DNA of 64,000 bases from VXYL01 sp965199915 (GTDB lineage Bacteria > Pseudomonadota > Gammaproteobacteria > Pseudomonadales > Azotimanducaceae). The notes beneath the pieces were generated by a model. It saw only the letters and a program-made list of their open reading frames with translations, was not told the origin of the DNA and did no database searches. Below, piece by piece: positions 1-7,429 of this stretch (positions are counted from its first letter, which is position 1; every line of letters begins with the position of its first letter). The position numbers and the translations under genes were made by a program. Location of the stretch: the NCBI GenBank assembly GCA_965199915.1, contig OZ241348.1:4340001-4404000 (forward strand), read 5' to 3'.

Positions 1-157
1 TCCATCCTCCGCTTCTTCCGGTGAGCGGCACTGTGCGCCAAAGGTCGGTTGCGTTCATTCAGCCCACGCTACTTGCGCCGGACACGCTCGCGATTCTGCC
101 CGGAACAACAACACGCGCCAGTTGCCAACGCGCGAACAGGGGGCCTTAAATCGGAAC

Positions 158-191
158 TCATATGCCCGATAGTGAGTGCTCACACACTTGC
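158..191. repeat. Direct repeat, left copy
   Basis: A 34-base stretch that recurs at 528-560 with a single base difference (one extra C here). Its core GTGAG-TG-CTCAC is a short perfect palindrome. The two copies bracket a fragment of a kinase gene, so they look like the footprint of the event that placed that fragment here. Confidence 0.8.
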
Positions 192-485
192 CAGCGCGGT
201 TTCAAGCGCCTGCTCCATTGCCGGCGCCGCGGCGTGGAAGCGCGCTGCCAGCTGTAGCTGGGAGCGGGCGCGCAGCAGGTTCTGGCCGCGGCTGGCCACC
301 TTGAAGTAGATGTCGCCGAGCAGGTGATCGGTGAGAAAGCGCACGGCCAGCATGAAACTCATGTAGGCGGGGGAGGCGGCGAAGCGGGCGCAGTCGTCAA
401 TGGCCGGAAACGCGCCGGTGAAGCCGTCGCAGGGGGCGCTCTTGCCGTGCAGGAAGTTGGCCTGGCCCACGGCGCGAATGTCCAC
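192..485 (-). pseudogene. Duplicated 3' fragment of the N-acetylhexosamine kinase gene
   Basis: The open frame on the minus strand (101 codons) matches the last ~85 residues of the kinase encoded at 1954-2985 almost residue for residue (for example CDGFTGAFPAIDDCARFAA here against CDGFTGTFPAIDDCARFAA there). The similarity stops near base 435; upstream of that the frame reads unrelated sequence. The fragment has neither the ATP-binding half nor the HGD catalytic loop of the kinase, so it cannot be a working enzyme. It lies exactly between two direct repeats, which suggests a small duplication or transposition. The rest of 1-701 holds no gene I can support. Confidence 0.75.
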
Positions 486-527
486 TTGGCGCTCGATCCA
501 CGCAACCAGATAGCCTTAGAGCGTGGT

Positions 528-560
528 TCATATGCCGATAGTGAGTGCTCACACACTTGC
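528..560. repeat. Direct repeat, right copy
   Basis: Partner of the repeat at 158-191, same orientation, 33 bases, one base shorter. See that entry. Confidence 0.8.
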
Positions 561-701
561 TGTTTTTTGCATATCTACCGTCTGGGTGTTCAGAGCGCAA
601 CACCCGAGCGCAACTGAGCGCAGCCCATATGGTAGGCTACCTTCCACATGATGGCCCTTGGCGAAAAATTGGCCTTGGTGTGGCGGGAAGCGGCTTGAAG
701 C

Positions 702-1715
702 ATGTCCGATCTCAACACCCGAACGGTTCTGCTCCGGCGGATGGAGGAACAGCGTGGCTCCAAGGTGGTCCTCTACGCGACGGGGGACAGAAGCGGGCTG
801 GAAACCAGAATCGGCCAAGATGTTATTGACCTTTTCGTCGACCACTTGGACGCGATCGGTCCCGTGCCGAAGATCTCGCTGGTTCTGTACACGTCTGGTG
901 GTGACACGTCCGCAGCATGGAATCTCGTCAACCTCATTCGCATGTTTTGCGACGACTTCGAAGTGATAACGCCAAGCAAGTGCATGAGCGCCGGTACGCT
1001 CATTTCGCTCGGTGCGGATCGAATCGTCATGACCAAGCAGGCGACCTTGGGACCCATTGATCCGACGCTTCAACATCCGCTCGGGCCGCAGATACCGGGC
1101 ATGAGCCCGGACGCGCGTGCTGGCGTAAGCGTAGAAGCCGTCAATGGCTATCTCGACGCTGTCCGCACCTCTAACGGAGGCGCCGGCCACGAGGAAAAGG
1201 CTCTGCTGGACCTCTCCGACAAAGTCCATCCGTTGGTCTTGGGACAGATTTTCCGATCCAGGCAGCAGATACGCGATCTAGCGCGTCGCCTTCTTGAGGG
1301 AAGGGTCGTCGACGAAGGGAAGGTCGGTCAGATTGTCGAGTTTCTTTGCTCGGCTTCCGGCAGTCACGACTACACGATCAATCGGCGGGAAGCAACTGCG
1401 CTTGGACTGTCCGTAGAGAAGTGCTCCGAAACTCTCTATCCGGCCCTGCGTGCGGTCATGGGTAGCCTTTCCGGGCAAATGCGCCTCCGAGAGCCGTTGC
1501 AAATGAGCGTCTTTGCGGCAGCGACAGGAACGGTGGACTATCAATACGTCCGAGCAGCCATCGAGAGCGTGGACCATGGCGGCCACCACTTCATGTCTGT
1601 TGGTCGGATGGAAACCGCTGAATTAGTAAACCCAGAACATCCCAGTATCAAGCAGACCGCGGTACGGGACAACAGGACTTTCGAGGGCTGGAGGAAGGTT
1701 GATGCCGAACACTGA
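702..1715 (+). CDS. SDH-family (serine dehydrogenase proteinase) ClpP-fold serine protease
   Basis: A 337-residue protein of the SDH/ClpP-crotonase fold. The glycine-rich strand-turn YTSGGDTS (residues 63-70) matches the oxyanion-hole region, and CMSAGTLISLGADRIVM (94-110) is the nucleophile segment, with Ser96 the likely catalytic serine, followed by the family's LGPIDP stretch (117-121). Family knowledge: these are cytoplasmic, oligomeric serine peptidases related to SppA/ClpP and often found in accessory regions; the substrate is unknown. There is no signal peptide or transmembrane segment. The 3' end overlaps the next ORF by 14 nt, which implies translational coupling. Start chosen at the ATG that gives the normal family N-terminus. 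It stands alone on the plus strand between a kinase remnant and convergent genes. Confidence 0.8.
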   Translation: MSDLNTRTVLLRRMEEQRGSKVVLYATGDRSGLETRIGQDVIDLFVDHLDAIGPVPKISLVLYTSGGDTSAAWNLVNLIRMFCDDFEVITPSKCMSAGTLISLGADRIVMTKQATLGPIDPTLQHPLGPQIPGMSPDARAGVSVEAVNGYLDAVRTSNGGAGHEEKALLDLSDKVHPLVLGQIFRSRQQIRDLARRLLEGRVVDEGKVGQIVEFLCSASGSHDYTINRREATALGLSVEKCSETLYPALRAVMGSLSGQMRLREPLQMSVFAAATGTVDYQYVRAAIESVDHGGHHFMSVGRMETAELVNPEHPSIKQTAVRDNRTFEGWRKVDAEH

Positions 1716-1935
1716 CCAGAGCACGAACGCCGTACACCACGATCCGCCAGAGACCGCGTGTCCGCCGGGCTTTAACCAGCCCGACACTTTGGATTGGTCC
1801 AGCTTGTTCGCCCAAGTGAAGAATCAGTTGATCCTGATTCCGAGCCCCGCCTCCCCGCGTTGGACCGGTCTTCGCCCTAGGGAAGATGACGGTACTGACG
1901 ACAGCCAACCAACGCCACCGAGTGTCGGCCCATAG
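1702..1935 (+). CDS. Small hypothetical protein coupled to the SDH protease
   Basis: A 77-residue ORF that begins inside the last codons of the protease gene (14-nt overlap), with a strong ribosome binding site GAGGAAGG five bases ahead of the ATG at 1702. The product is hydrophilic and rich in Pro, Asp and Ser, with no recognised domain; it could be an adaptor or substrate of the protease, but that is inference from coupling alone. It is convergent with the kinase gene, whose stop lies 18 bases beyond its own. It could also be a non-coding 3' remnant; the Shine-Dalgarno is the main support. Confidence 0.5.
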   Translation: MPNTDQSTNAVHHDPPETACPPGFNQPDTLDWSSLFAQVKNQLILIPSPASPRWTGLRPREDDGTDDSQPTPPSVGP

Positions 1936-1953
1936 CTCCTTTGGGGCTTGCCG

Positions 1954-2985
1954 CTACTCGGAAGCGCCGCGTTTCCGACTTGCTTCCGAGTACGCCACTG
2001 GAACGGGTGGCGAGAGCACCGCCTCAAGCGCCTGCTCCATGGCCGGTGCCGCGGCGTGGAAGCGCGCTGCCAGCTGTAGCTGGGAGCGGGTGCGCAGCAG
2101 GTTCTGGCCGCGGCTTGCCACCTTGAAGTAGATGTCGCCGAGCAGGTGGTCGGTGAGAAAGCGCACGGCCAGCATGAAACTCATGTAGGCGGGGGCGGCG
2201 GCGAAGCGGGCGCAGTCGTCGATGGCCGGGAAAGTGCCGGTGAAGCCGTCGCAAAGGCGCTCGAATCGTGGCATGGAGAACGCGCCCTCTAAGGTGGATT
2301 CTTCGGCGCCGACGAAGGCGGAACGCACCAGGTCGCCGAAATCCCACGCCGGGTCGCCGAGCATGATCGTGTCCAAGTCGATTACGGCCACCACTTCGGG
2401 CTTGGTGGGATGAAAGAGCAGATTGTTCACTTTGCAGTCGCCGTGGATTACTTGCCGCGCAGCGCCGGGAGAAAATGCTCCATGCAACGCATCCACCATG
2501 CGCAACTCCTCTGCCACCTCGCCCGTTTTCGGGGCCGCGTCCAGCTTTGCCAAGTAGCTGCCCAAGTCGTGGAAGCCGTCGATCACCGGTTCCAGAGTTT
2601 CGGGAAAGTCGACGAAAGTGGTGAGAAAACGGCCGAACGCGGCGGCCGCGGGCGCCAGCAAGTCGTCTGGCAGGTCTTGGAAAGAGCGCGATGGCACGAA
2701 GGGGAAGAGGCGCCAGCAATCGTCGTGCGCGTCCAAGGCGAAGGGTGCGCCGGCCGCGGTGGCGATCGGTGGCACGAGAAGACCGCCGCCTTCGTGCGCC
2801 ACGGCTTTGGCGAGATTTCGCATCACCGCGGCGGGATCGGGAAACACGGCGCGGTTCAGTTTTTGCAATACGAACTTGCCGCTCACGATGTAGGTGTCGT
2901 TGATGTGTCCGGCGGCGAGGGGGCGGACGCGGGCGCGCTCGGTCACCGCCGGCCAGCGCGTCAAGACATCGTCAACGGGCGGCAT
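1954..2985 (-). CDS. N-acetylhexosamine 1-kinase-like phosphotransferase (APH fold)
   Basis: A 343-residue aminoglycoside-phosphotransferase-fold sugar kinase. N-terminal AAGHINDTYIV (24-34) and FVLQKLN (38-44) form the ATP-binding lobe in the style of NahK/LnpB N-acetylhexosamine 1-kinases. HGDCKVNNLLF (181-191) is the catalytic loop with Asp183, and VIDLDTIMLGD (201-211) is the metal-binding segment. It probably phosphorylates GlcNAc/GalNAc at C1 in the cytoplasm. The start is the ATG at 2985, which overlaps the end of the GH20 hexosaminidase gene by 14 nt; the open frame extends further upstream but only as a shadow of that gene. The pair makes sense as a salvage route: hexosaminidase releases the sugar and the kinase activates it. 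A 3' fragment of this gene is repeated at 192-435. The exact sugar is inferred. Confidence 0.78.
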   Translation of the reverse strand: MPPVDDVLTRWPAVTERARVRPLAAGHINDTYIVSGKFVLQKLNRAVFPDPAAVMRNLAKAVAHEGGGLLVPPIATAAGAPFALDAHDDCWRLFPFVPSRSFQDLPDDLLAPAAAAFGRFLTTFVDFPETLEPVIDGFHDLGSYLAKLDAAPKTGEVAEELRMVDALHGAFSPGAARQVIHGDCKVNNLLFHPTKPEVVAVIDLDTIMLGDPAWDFGDLVRSAFVGAEESTLEGAFSMPRFERLCDGFTGTFPAIDDCARFAAAPAYMSFMLAVRFLTDHLLGDIYFKVASRGQNLLRTRSQLQLAARFHAAAPAMEQALEAVLSPPVPVAYSEASRKRGASE

Positions 2986-4768
2986 CGACCGCGTGCGCCA
3001 CCGGCAGCAAGTACTCGCCGAACGGGCCGGCGAGCGGCGTTGCCGGCGCGTCCGATTCGCCGGCCACGATGTCCGCAAGCGCCGCCAGCGCGTCCGAGGC
3101 CGCGCCCAGTTCGGCGCGCAGCGCCGGGTGGTCGTCAAGGGCGTCCCGTTGCGCTCGCCAGCCGGCGATCCAGCGGCGCATGTCGCGTCCGGCGGCCAAG
3201 TCCGCCTCCGCCCGGCGCGACGCCAGGCTTTCGGGCGGCAAACGGTCCACGAGACGATTCAGCGGCGTGTCCGCATTGTACGGGCGTGGTTCGGCGTCGC
3301 CGCCCAAACCATTCACGCGGCGGGTGAAGTTCGCATCGCCCATCAACCGGCGGTACCACTTCACGGGTTCCAACATTTCCACCAGCGGCGCGAGCGCTTC
3401 CGGTGCGAAAGACGCCGTGCGATCTTCGGGAACAATGCCAAGCGTCGCCAACGCACGACGGGTGGCGGCCAAGCGCGGCAACGGGTCGCGGTCGTCCGCG
3501 GTGCCCCAGAGACGCTCGGCGATGGCCGGCATTCGGCTCCACACCCGGGTGTCGAGCAGTTCGTCCGCTACGAGTTCGCCCCACATGCACGCTTCGCCGC
3601 CAAGCACGGCGCCCCTTGGGCGCGGCGACAGATCCGGCATTTTGGCGAAATCCGCCATCCACTCGATGCCTTGGCGCGCATGGGCGAGGCGCGGGTTGCG
3701 GCGCATGGCGGCCTCGGCGGCGGCGTGGCTGTCCGCCGGGTCGAAGGCGTAATGCACCTCGGCCGGATAGAACAAATCCAAGTAGTACGGGGCGGAAACC
3801 AAACAATCGAAACCGGCGTTCAGCGCGGCGTCGCGGGCGTTCATTCCACGCCACGCCTGCACCAAGGTTCCTTCCGGCAGGCTCGGATGCAGACATTCGT
3901 CCCAACCCACGGCGCGTTTGCCCAGCACCGCCAAACGCTTCACCACATGCCGAACAAAACGCGCTTGGGAATCCGGCGACACGCCCACGGCTTCGTCGCC
4001 GCCGAAGTGAACAAACTCGTCGGGAAATATCTCCGCCAATTCGTCGAGCAGCGTGTCCACCGCGCGCAGCCAATCCGGGTTGGCCGGATCGAGGTGCGTT
4101 CGATGCAAACCGAAACGCGCGCTCGCTGCCACGGGTTGCAAGCTCCACTCGGGATTTGCGGTCAGCCAACTCGTCGTGTGCCCCGGCATGTCCAATTCCG
4201 GCACCACGCGAACGCCCCGATCCGCCGCGTACGCGACCAGATCGCGCAAATCCTCCGGAGAATAGGCCGCGGCGCTTGCGAGGCGTGGATAGGCCGGCGA
4301 GCGAAATCGAAAACCTTGATCGTCCGTCAAATGCAAATGCAGCACGTTCAATTTGTAGAACCACATCGCGTCCAGCGTGCGTTTGAGCGTGGGAACGGAA
4401 AGAAAGCGGCGCGCCGGATCCACCATCAAGCCGCGCCACGGAAAGCGGGGCGCATCGCGCACTTCGGCAACGGCGAAGCCGTCTCCGGCGCCGAGTTGCG
4501 CGATCGTCGCGAGCGCGCCGAGCGCTCCCCACTCGGTCTCCGCCGCGATTGCGACCGTGTCGCCAAATCGCAAGCGATAGCCGTAGTCGTCCGCGAGGCG
4601 CGGCGCCGGGCGGGGCGGTTGCCGAATGTCGAAATCGCAACGCAGGCCCCACCGCGGCAAGTGGCGCAACGCCCGCCCGATGCGCGGCGTGCCGCCGCGG
4701 ACGATGACGTTCGGCGCGCGCGATGTCGGGCGGGGCGGCCCGGCGCGCAGCTCGAGCGGGCGGGGCAT
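2972..4768 (-). CDS. Beta-N-acetylhexosaminidase, glycoside hydrolase family 20
   Basis: About 598 residues from the ATG at 4768; an in-frame start at 4822 would add 18 unlikely residues that fall in a local repeat. The GH20 catalytic domain is clear: the segment FPWRGLMVDPARRFLSV opens the barrel, HLHLTDDQGFRF follows, and HFGGDEAVG carries the Asp-Glu catalytic pair (bases about 3992-3997). Family chemistry: substrate-assisted, retaining removal of terminal GlcNAc/GalNAc. No signal peptide is visible, so it probably acts in the cytoplasm on imported oligosaccharides such as chitobiose or muropeptide sugars. It overlaps the downstream kinase by 14 nt and follows ribH, so it is likely one transcript from the LplT-PlsC gene down to the kinase. 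Confidence 0.88.
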   Translation of the reverse strand: MPRPLELRAGPPRPTSRAPNVIVRGGTPRIGRALRHLPRWGLRCDFDIRQPPRPAPRLADDYGYRLRFGDTVAIAAETEWGALGALATIAQLGAGDGFAVAEVRDAPRFPWRGLMVDPARRFLSVPTLKRTLDAMWFYKLNVLHLHLTDDQGFRFRSPAYPRLASAAAYSPEDLRDLVAYAADRGVRVVPELDMPGHTTSWLTANPEWSLQPVAASARFGLHRTHLDPANPDWLRAVDTLLDELAEIFPDEFVHFGGDEAVGVSPDSQARFVRHVVKRLAVLGKRAVGWDECLHPSLPEGTLVQAWRGMNARDAALNAGFDCLVSAPYYLDLFYPAEVHYAFDPADSHAAAEAAMRRNPRLAHARQGIEWMADFAKMPDLSPRPRGAVLGGEACMWGELVADELLDTRVWSRMPAIAERLWGTADDRDPLPRLAATRRALATLGIVPEDRTASFAPEALAPLVEMLEPVKWYRRLMGDANFTRRVNGLGGDAEPRPYNADTPLNRLVDRLPPESLASRRAEADLAAGRDMRRWIAGWRAQRDALDDHPALRAELGAASDALAALADIVAGESDAPATPLAGPFGEYLLPVAHAVDAAR

Positions 4769-4786
4769 CAGGCAGATCGTCAATGG

Positions 4787-4892
4787 AGTTGGCGGTGCAA
4801 TGGGTGATTTCGATGACGGCACAAGCCGGCCGCCTTCAACTTGGCTGGGGCCAAAGGAGTTGGCGGCGCCAATGGATGACTTCGATGGCGGC
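4787..4892. repeat. Imperfect direct repeat of the ribH 3' end
   Basis: Two ~36-base copies (about 4787-4822 and 4856-4892), about 80% identical by eye and 69 bases apart. The upstream copy encodes the RibH C-terminus (AAIEVIHWRRQL); the other, read in the same direction, would encode AVIEITHCTANS. It looks like a local duplication that gave ribH its present last codons and pushed the old end into the spacer before the GH20 gene. Confidence 0.55.
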
Positions 4893-5318
4893 GGCGGCGG
4901 CCTCGATGCCTTTGTTCAAGTGATCATCCGCGGCGCGCGCCCGCGCTTGCGCGAGATCGGTAACGGGCAGTATCTCGTTGATGATCGGCACGCGGCAGCG
5001 GCGCGAAACCTCGCCCAAGCCGCGCACGCATTCGTTCACGATCATCTCGAAGTGGTGGGTTTCTCCTTTCAACACCACGCCGAGACACACGATGGCGGCC
5101 AGCAGTTCGTTGGCGCGGCACAACTCGTTCGCCGCAAAGGGAAACTCGAAACAGCCGGGCAGGATGTGTTCGGTGTGGCGGACGCCTTTTGCATCCAAGA
5201 CGCGAGCGCAAGCCGAGTACATGGATTCCACGATGTCTCCGTACCACTTGGAGCGCAACACCGCAACTTGAGCGCCGCTCACTTTCGGCAACGCGTCGAT
5301 TGAGATGGTTTGTTGCAT
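4836..5318 (-). CDS. ribH: 6,7-dimethyl-8-ribityllumazine synthase
   Basis: 160 residues, normal family length. It condenses 5-amino-6-ribitylaminouracil with 3,4-dihydroxy-2-butanone 4-phosphate, the penultimate step of riboflavin synthesis, in a cytoplasmic icosahedral or pentameric complex. Family blocks are visible in order: RSKWYGDIVESM (23-34), HILPGCFEFPFAA (51-63), LGVVLKGETHHFEMI (with the HHFE active-site histidine), INEILPV, and NKGIEAAAAAIEV near the C-terminus. ATG at 5318 lies 3 bases after the stop of the LplT-PlsC gene, so the two are co-transcribed. The last residues lie in a locally duplicated stretch. No other rib genes are nearby and no FMN riboswitch is seen. Confidence 0.92.
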   Translation of the reverse strand: MQQTISIDALPKVSGAQVAVLRSKWYGDIVESMYSACARVLDAKGVRHTEHILPGCFEFPFAANELCRANELLAAIVCLGVVLKGETHHFEMIVNECVRGLGEVSRRCRVPIINEILPVTDLAQARARAADDHLNKGIEAAAAAIEVIHWRRQLLWPQPS

Positions 5319-5321
5319 GAT

Positions 5322-7382
5322 TTAGCGGCGCAGCGCCAGCACTTGCTCGCGCAAGCCGTCCGCGGTGACTGCTTCCGCCGCCACCGGCGCACCGGCGCGG
5401 ATGTGTACGCGGCTCCAAAACCGTCCGCCCTTTCTGCCGAAACGGCTGCGGAACGCGCCCTTGCCTTCCCGCGAGAAGAAGCTGCCCCACAGGCCGTCGA
5501 GAGCCATCGGCACCACCGGCGCCGGCGTGGTGGCGACGATGCGTTCGATGCCTTTGCGGAACACGTCCACGTCGCCATCGCTGGTCAACTTGCCTTCCGG
5601 GAAAACGCAAAGCAGATCGCCGGCTTCCAGTCCTTCGCGAATGGCCTCGAAGGCGCTGTGGAACATTTGCGCGTCCTCTTTCTCCGTGGCGATGGGAATG
5701 GTGCGGCTGGTGCGAAAGATGAAGTTCAGCACCGGGATTCGATGGATGTCCTTATGCATCACGAAGCGGATGGGGCGTCGCACCGCGCCCGCCAAGAGCG
5801 GCGCGTCCACATAGCTAACGTGGTTGCAGACGATGATCGCCGCGCCCCGCTCCGGTATCGCCTCCAAATTGTGGTGCCGCACACGGTACATGGAGTGCGA
5901 AATCAACCACACCAAGAAGCGCATGGAAAACTCCGGCACTTGGTGGAAGATGTACACGGCAACGCCGATGTTGATGACGGCGAGCGCCAGCAGCAGGCTC
6001 GGCACATCGCCGCCCAGCTGGAACCACCCGATGGCGAAACCCGCGCCGGCAACCATGAACACCGCGTTCAGCACGTTGTTGGCGGCGATCACCCGGGCGC
6101 GCCGATCCTGGGGCGTGCGGGCTTGGATGTTCGCTTGCAGCGGCACCACGAACATGCTGGCGAAAGCGCCCATCATGCCAAGATCGAAGAGCAGCCGCGG
6201 CGTGCCGTCGCCGCGCAGGAACTCCAGCCAAGATCGCTCGCCCTCGCCCGCCACCGCGCCGATGGCGAAGTACAAATCGATGCCGAACGCGCTAACGCCC
6301 ACGGCGCCGAGCGGCACCAAGCCGATCTCCACCCGCTTGCCGGACAGCGCCTCGCACAGCAGCGCGCCGATGGCGATGGCGATGGTGAACCAGAACAAGA
6401 TGAAGGTGACCACCGTGGCGCCGCCGGCCAGAAAATCCGGCACCAGCACGACGATCTGCGCGAGGTTCACCGAACCGAGCAGCCAGAACCACGAAATGCC
6501 GAGAATGGACTGGAACACCGCCTTGCGCTCCCGGGCAATGCGAATCAGCCCCCACGTTTCCACAGACGGATTCCAACGCACCGGGCCTTCGTGCGTGGAC
6601 GGCGCAACGGGGATCCGACGGCTTGCCGCGTAACCCGCGCCAGCGACGAGCAACATCGCCGCCGGCAACACCAATAGCAGATCCACGCCGGAAACAATCT
6701 CTGCCGCGGCGCCCGTCAGACCGTTGGCGCGTTCGGCGAACGCACCGAAGGCCGCCGCCGTATCCTCCCAAGCGCCGAGCACGCCACCGGCAAGCGTGCC
6801 CAGAAGAATGGCCACGAAAGTGCCCATTTGCATCATGCCGTTGCCGCCCACCAGCTCCGTGGGCCGCAGGTGCTGCGGCAATATCGCGTATTTCAGCGGG
6901 CCGAAGAAGGCGGACTGCACGCCGAACAGAAACACCACGGTGAGCAATAGCGGCACGCTTTGCAAAAACAACGCCATGCCGGCCAATGCCGCCACGCCGA
7001 TCTCGCCGAGTTTCACCAGCCGGATGAGGCGGGACTTCTCGAACTTGTCGGCGAGCGTTCCCGCGGTGGCGGAGAACAACACGAACGGCAGCACCAGAAG
7101 TCCGGCCGCCAAGTTCACATAGATCCCCTCGTCCGCGCCAGCCGCGAGCAGGCTGCCGTAGGTGAAGAGAATGAGGAGCGCCTGCTTGTAGATGTTGTCG
7201 TTGAACGCGCCGAGGAACTGGGTGACGAACAACGGCAGCAATCTGCGGCTGCCGAGGAGGCGGAATTGATTGGCGTGGGCTTTCGCGGCCGGGCGTGGCG
7301 CTTCCAATCTCACATCCCTTGTGGCGTCCGTTTGCGGCGGCTTGCCGGCGCGGAACTCGCCGAGCAGCCCTTCGCTTGGCAT
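5322..7382 (-). CDS. Fused lysophospholipid transporter (LplT-type MFS) and PlsC acyltransferase
   Basis: 686 residues from the ATG at 7382. The first ~420 residues are an MFS permease opening with LFVTQFLGAFNDNIYKQ, the LplT/Aas signature, and about 12 membrane helices. The last ~200 residues are a PlsC-type acyltransferase: NHVSYVD with the HX4D motif (His521, Asp526), then FPEGKLT and VVPMAL. Known role of the family: flipping lyso-phosphatidylethanolamine inward and re-acylating it. Unlike E. coli, where LplT and Aas are separate and Aas has an acyl-ACP synthetase domain, here the transporter is fused to the acyltransferase and the AMP-dependent synthetase domain is absent. It heads the minus-strand group with ribH and is divergent from mtaD, with 47 bases between. 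Confidence 0.87.
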   Translation of the reverse strand: MPSEGLLGEFRAGKPPQTDATRDVRLEAPRPAAKAHANQFRLLGSRRLLPLFVTQFLGAFNDNIYKQALLILFTYGSLLAAGADEGIYVNLAAGLLVLPFVLFSATAGTLADKFEKSRLIRLVKLGEIGVAALAGMALFLQSVPLLLTVVFLFGVQSAFFGPLKYAILPQHLRPTELVGGNGMMQMGTFVAILLGTLAGGVLGAWEDTAAAFGAFAERANGLTGAAAEIVSGVDLLLVLPAAMLLVAGAGYAASRRIPVAPSTHEGPVRWNPSVETWGLIRIARERKAVFQSILGISWFWLLGSVNLAQIVVLVPDFLAGGATVVTFILFWFTIAIAIGALLCEALSGKRVEIGLVPLGAVGVSAFGIDLYFAIGAVAGEGERSWLEFLRGDGTPRLLFDLGMMGAFASMFVVPLQANIQARTPQDRRARVIAANNVLNAVFMVAGAGFAIGWFQLGGDVPSLLLALAVINIGVAVYIFHQVPEFSMRFLVWLISHSMYRVRHHNLEAIPERGAAIIVCNHVSYVDAPLLAGAVRRPIRFVMHKDIHRIPVLNFIFRTSRTIPIATEKEDAQMFHSAFEAIREGLEAGDLLCVFPEGKLTSDGDVDVFRKGIERIVATTPAPVVPMALDGLWGSFFSREGKGAFRSRFGRKGGRFWSRVHIRAGAPVAAEAVTADGLREQVLALRR

Positions 7383-7429
7383 TGTAACGCTCTGGAAACC
7401 GCCGCCGCGCCCTTGGCATACTGCGCCGC
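7383..7429. promoter_or_regulatory. Divergent promoter region between the LplT-PlsC fusion and mtaD
   Basis: Only 47 bases separate the two divergent ATGs. On the plus strand GCATACT at about 7416-7422 could serve as a -10 element for mtaD, which would put the transcript start almost at the ATG. No -35 is convincing. The call rests mainly on the geometry. Confidence 0.3.

Noticed and set aside
2894..4807. 637-codon open frame on the plus strand
   Set aside because: Exactly antiparallel to the GH20 gene; Arg/His/Gln-rich with no domain. High GC leaves long shadow frames.
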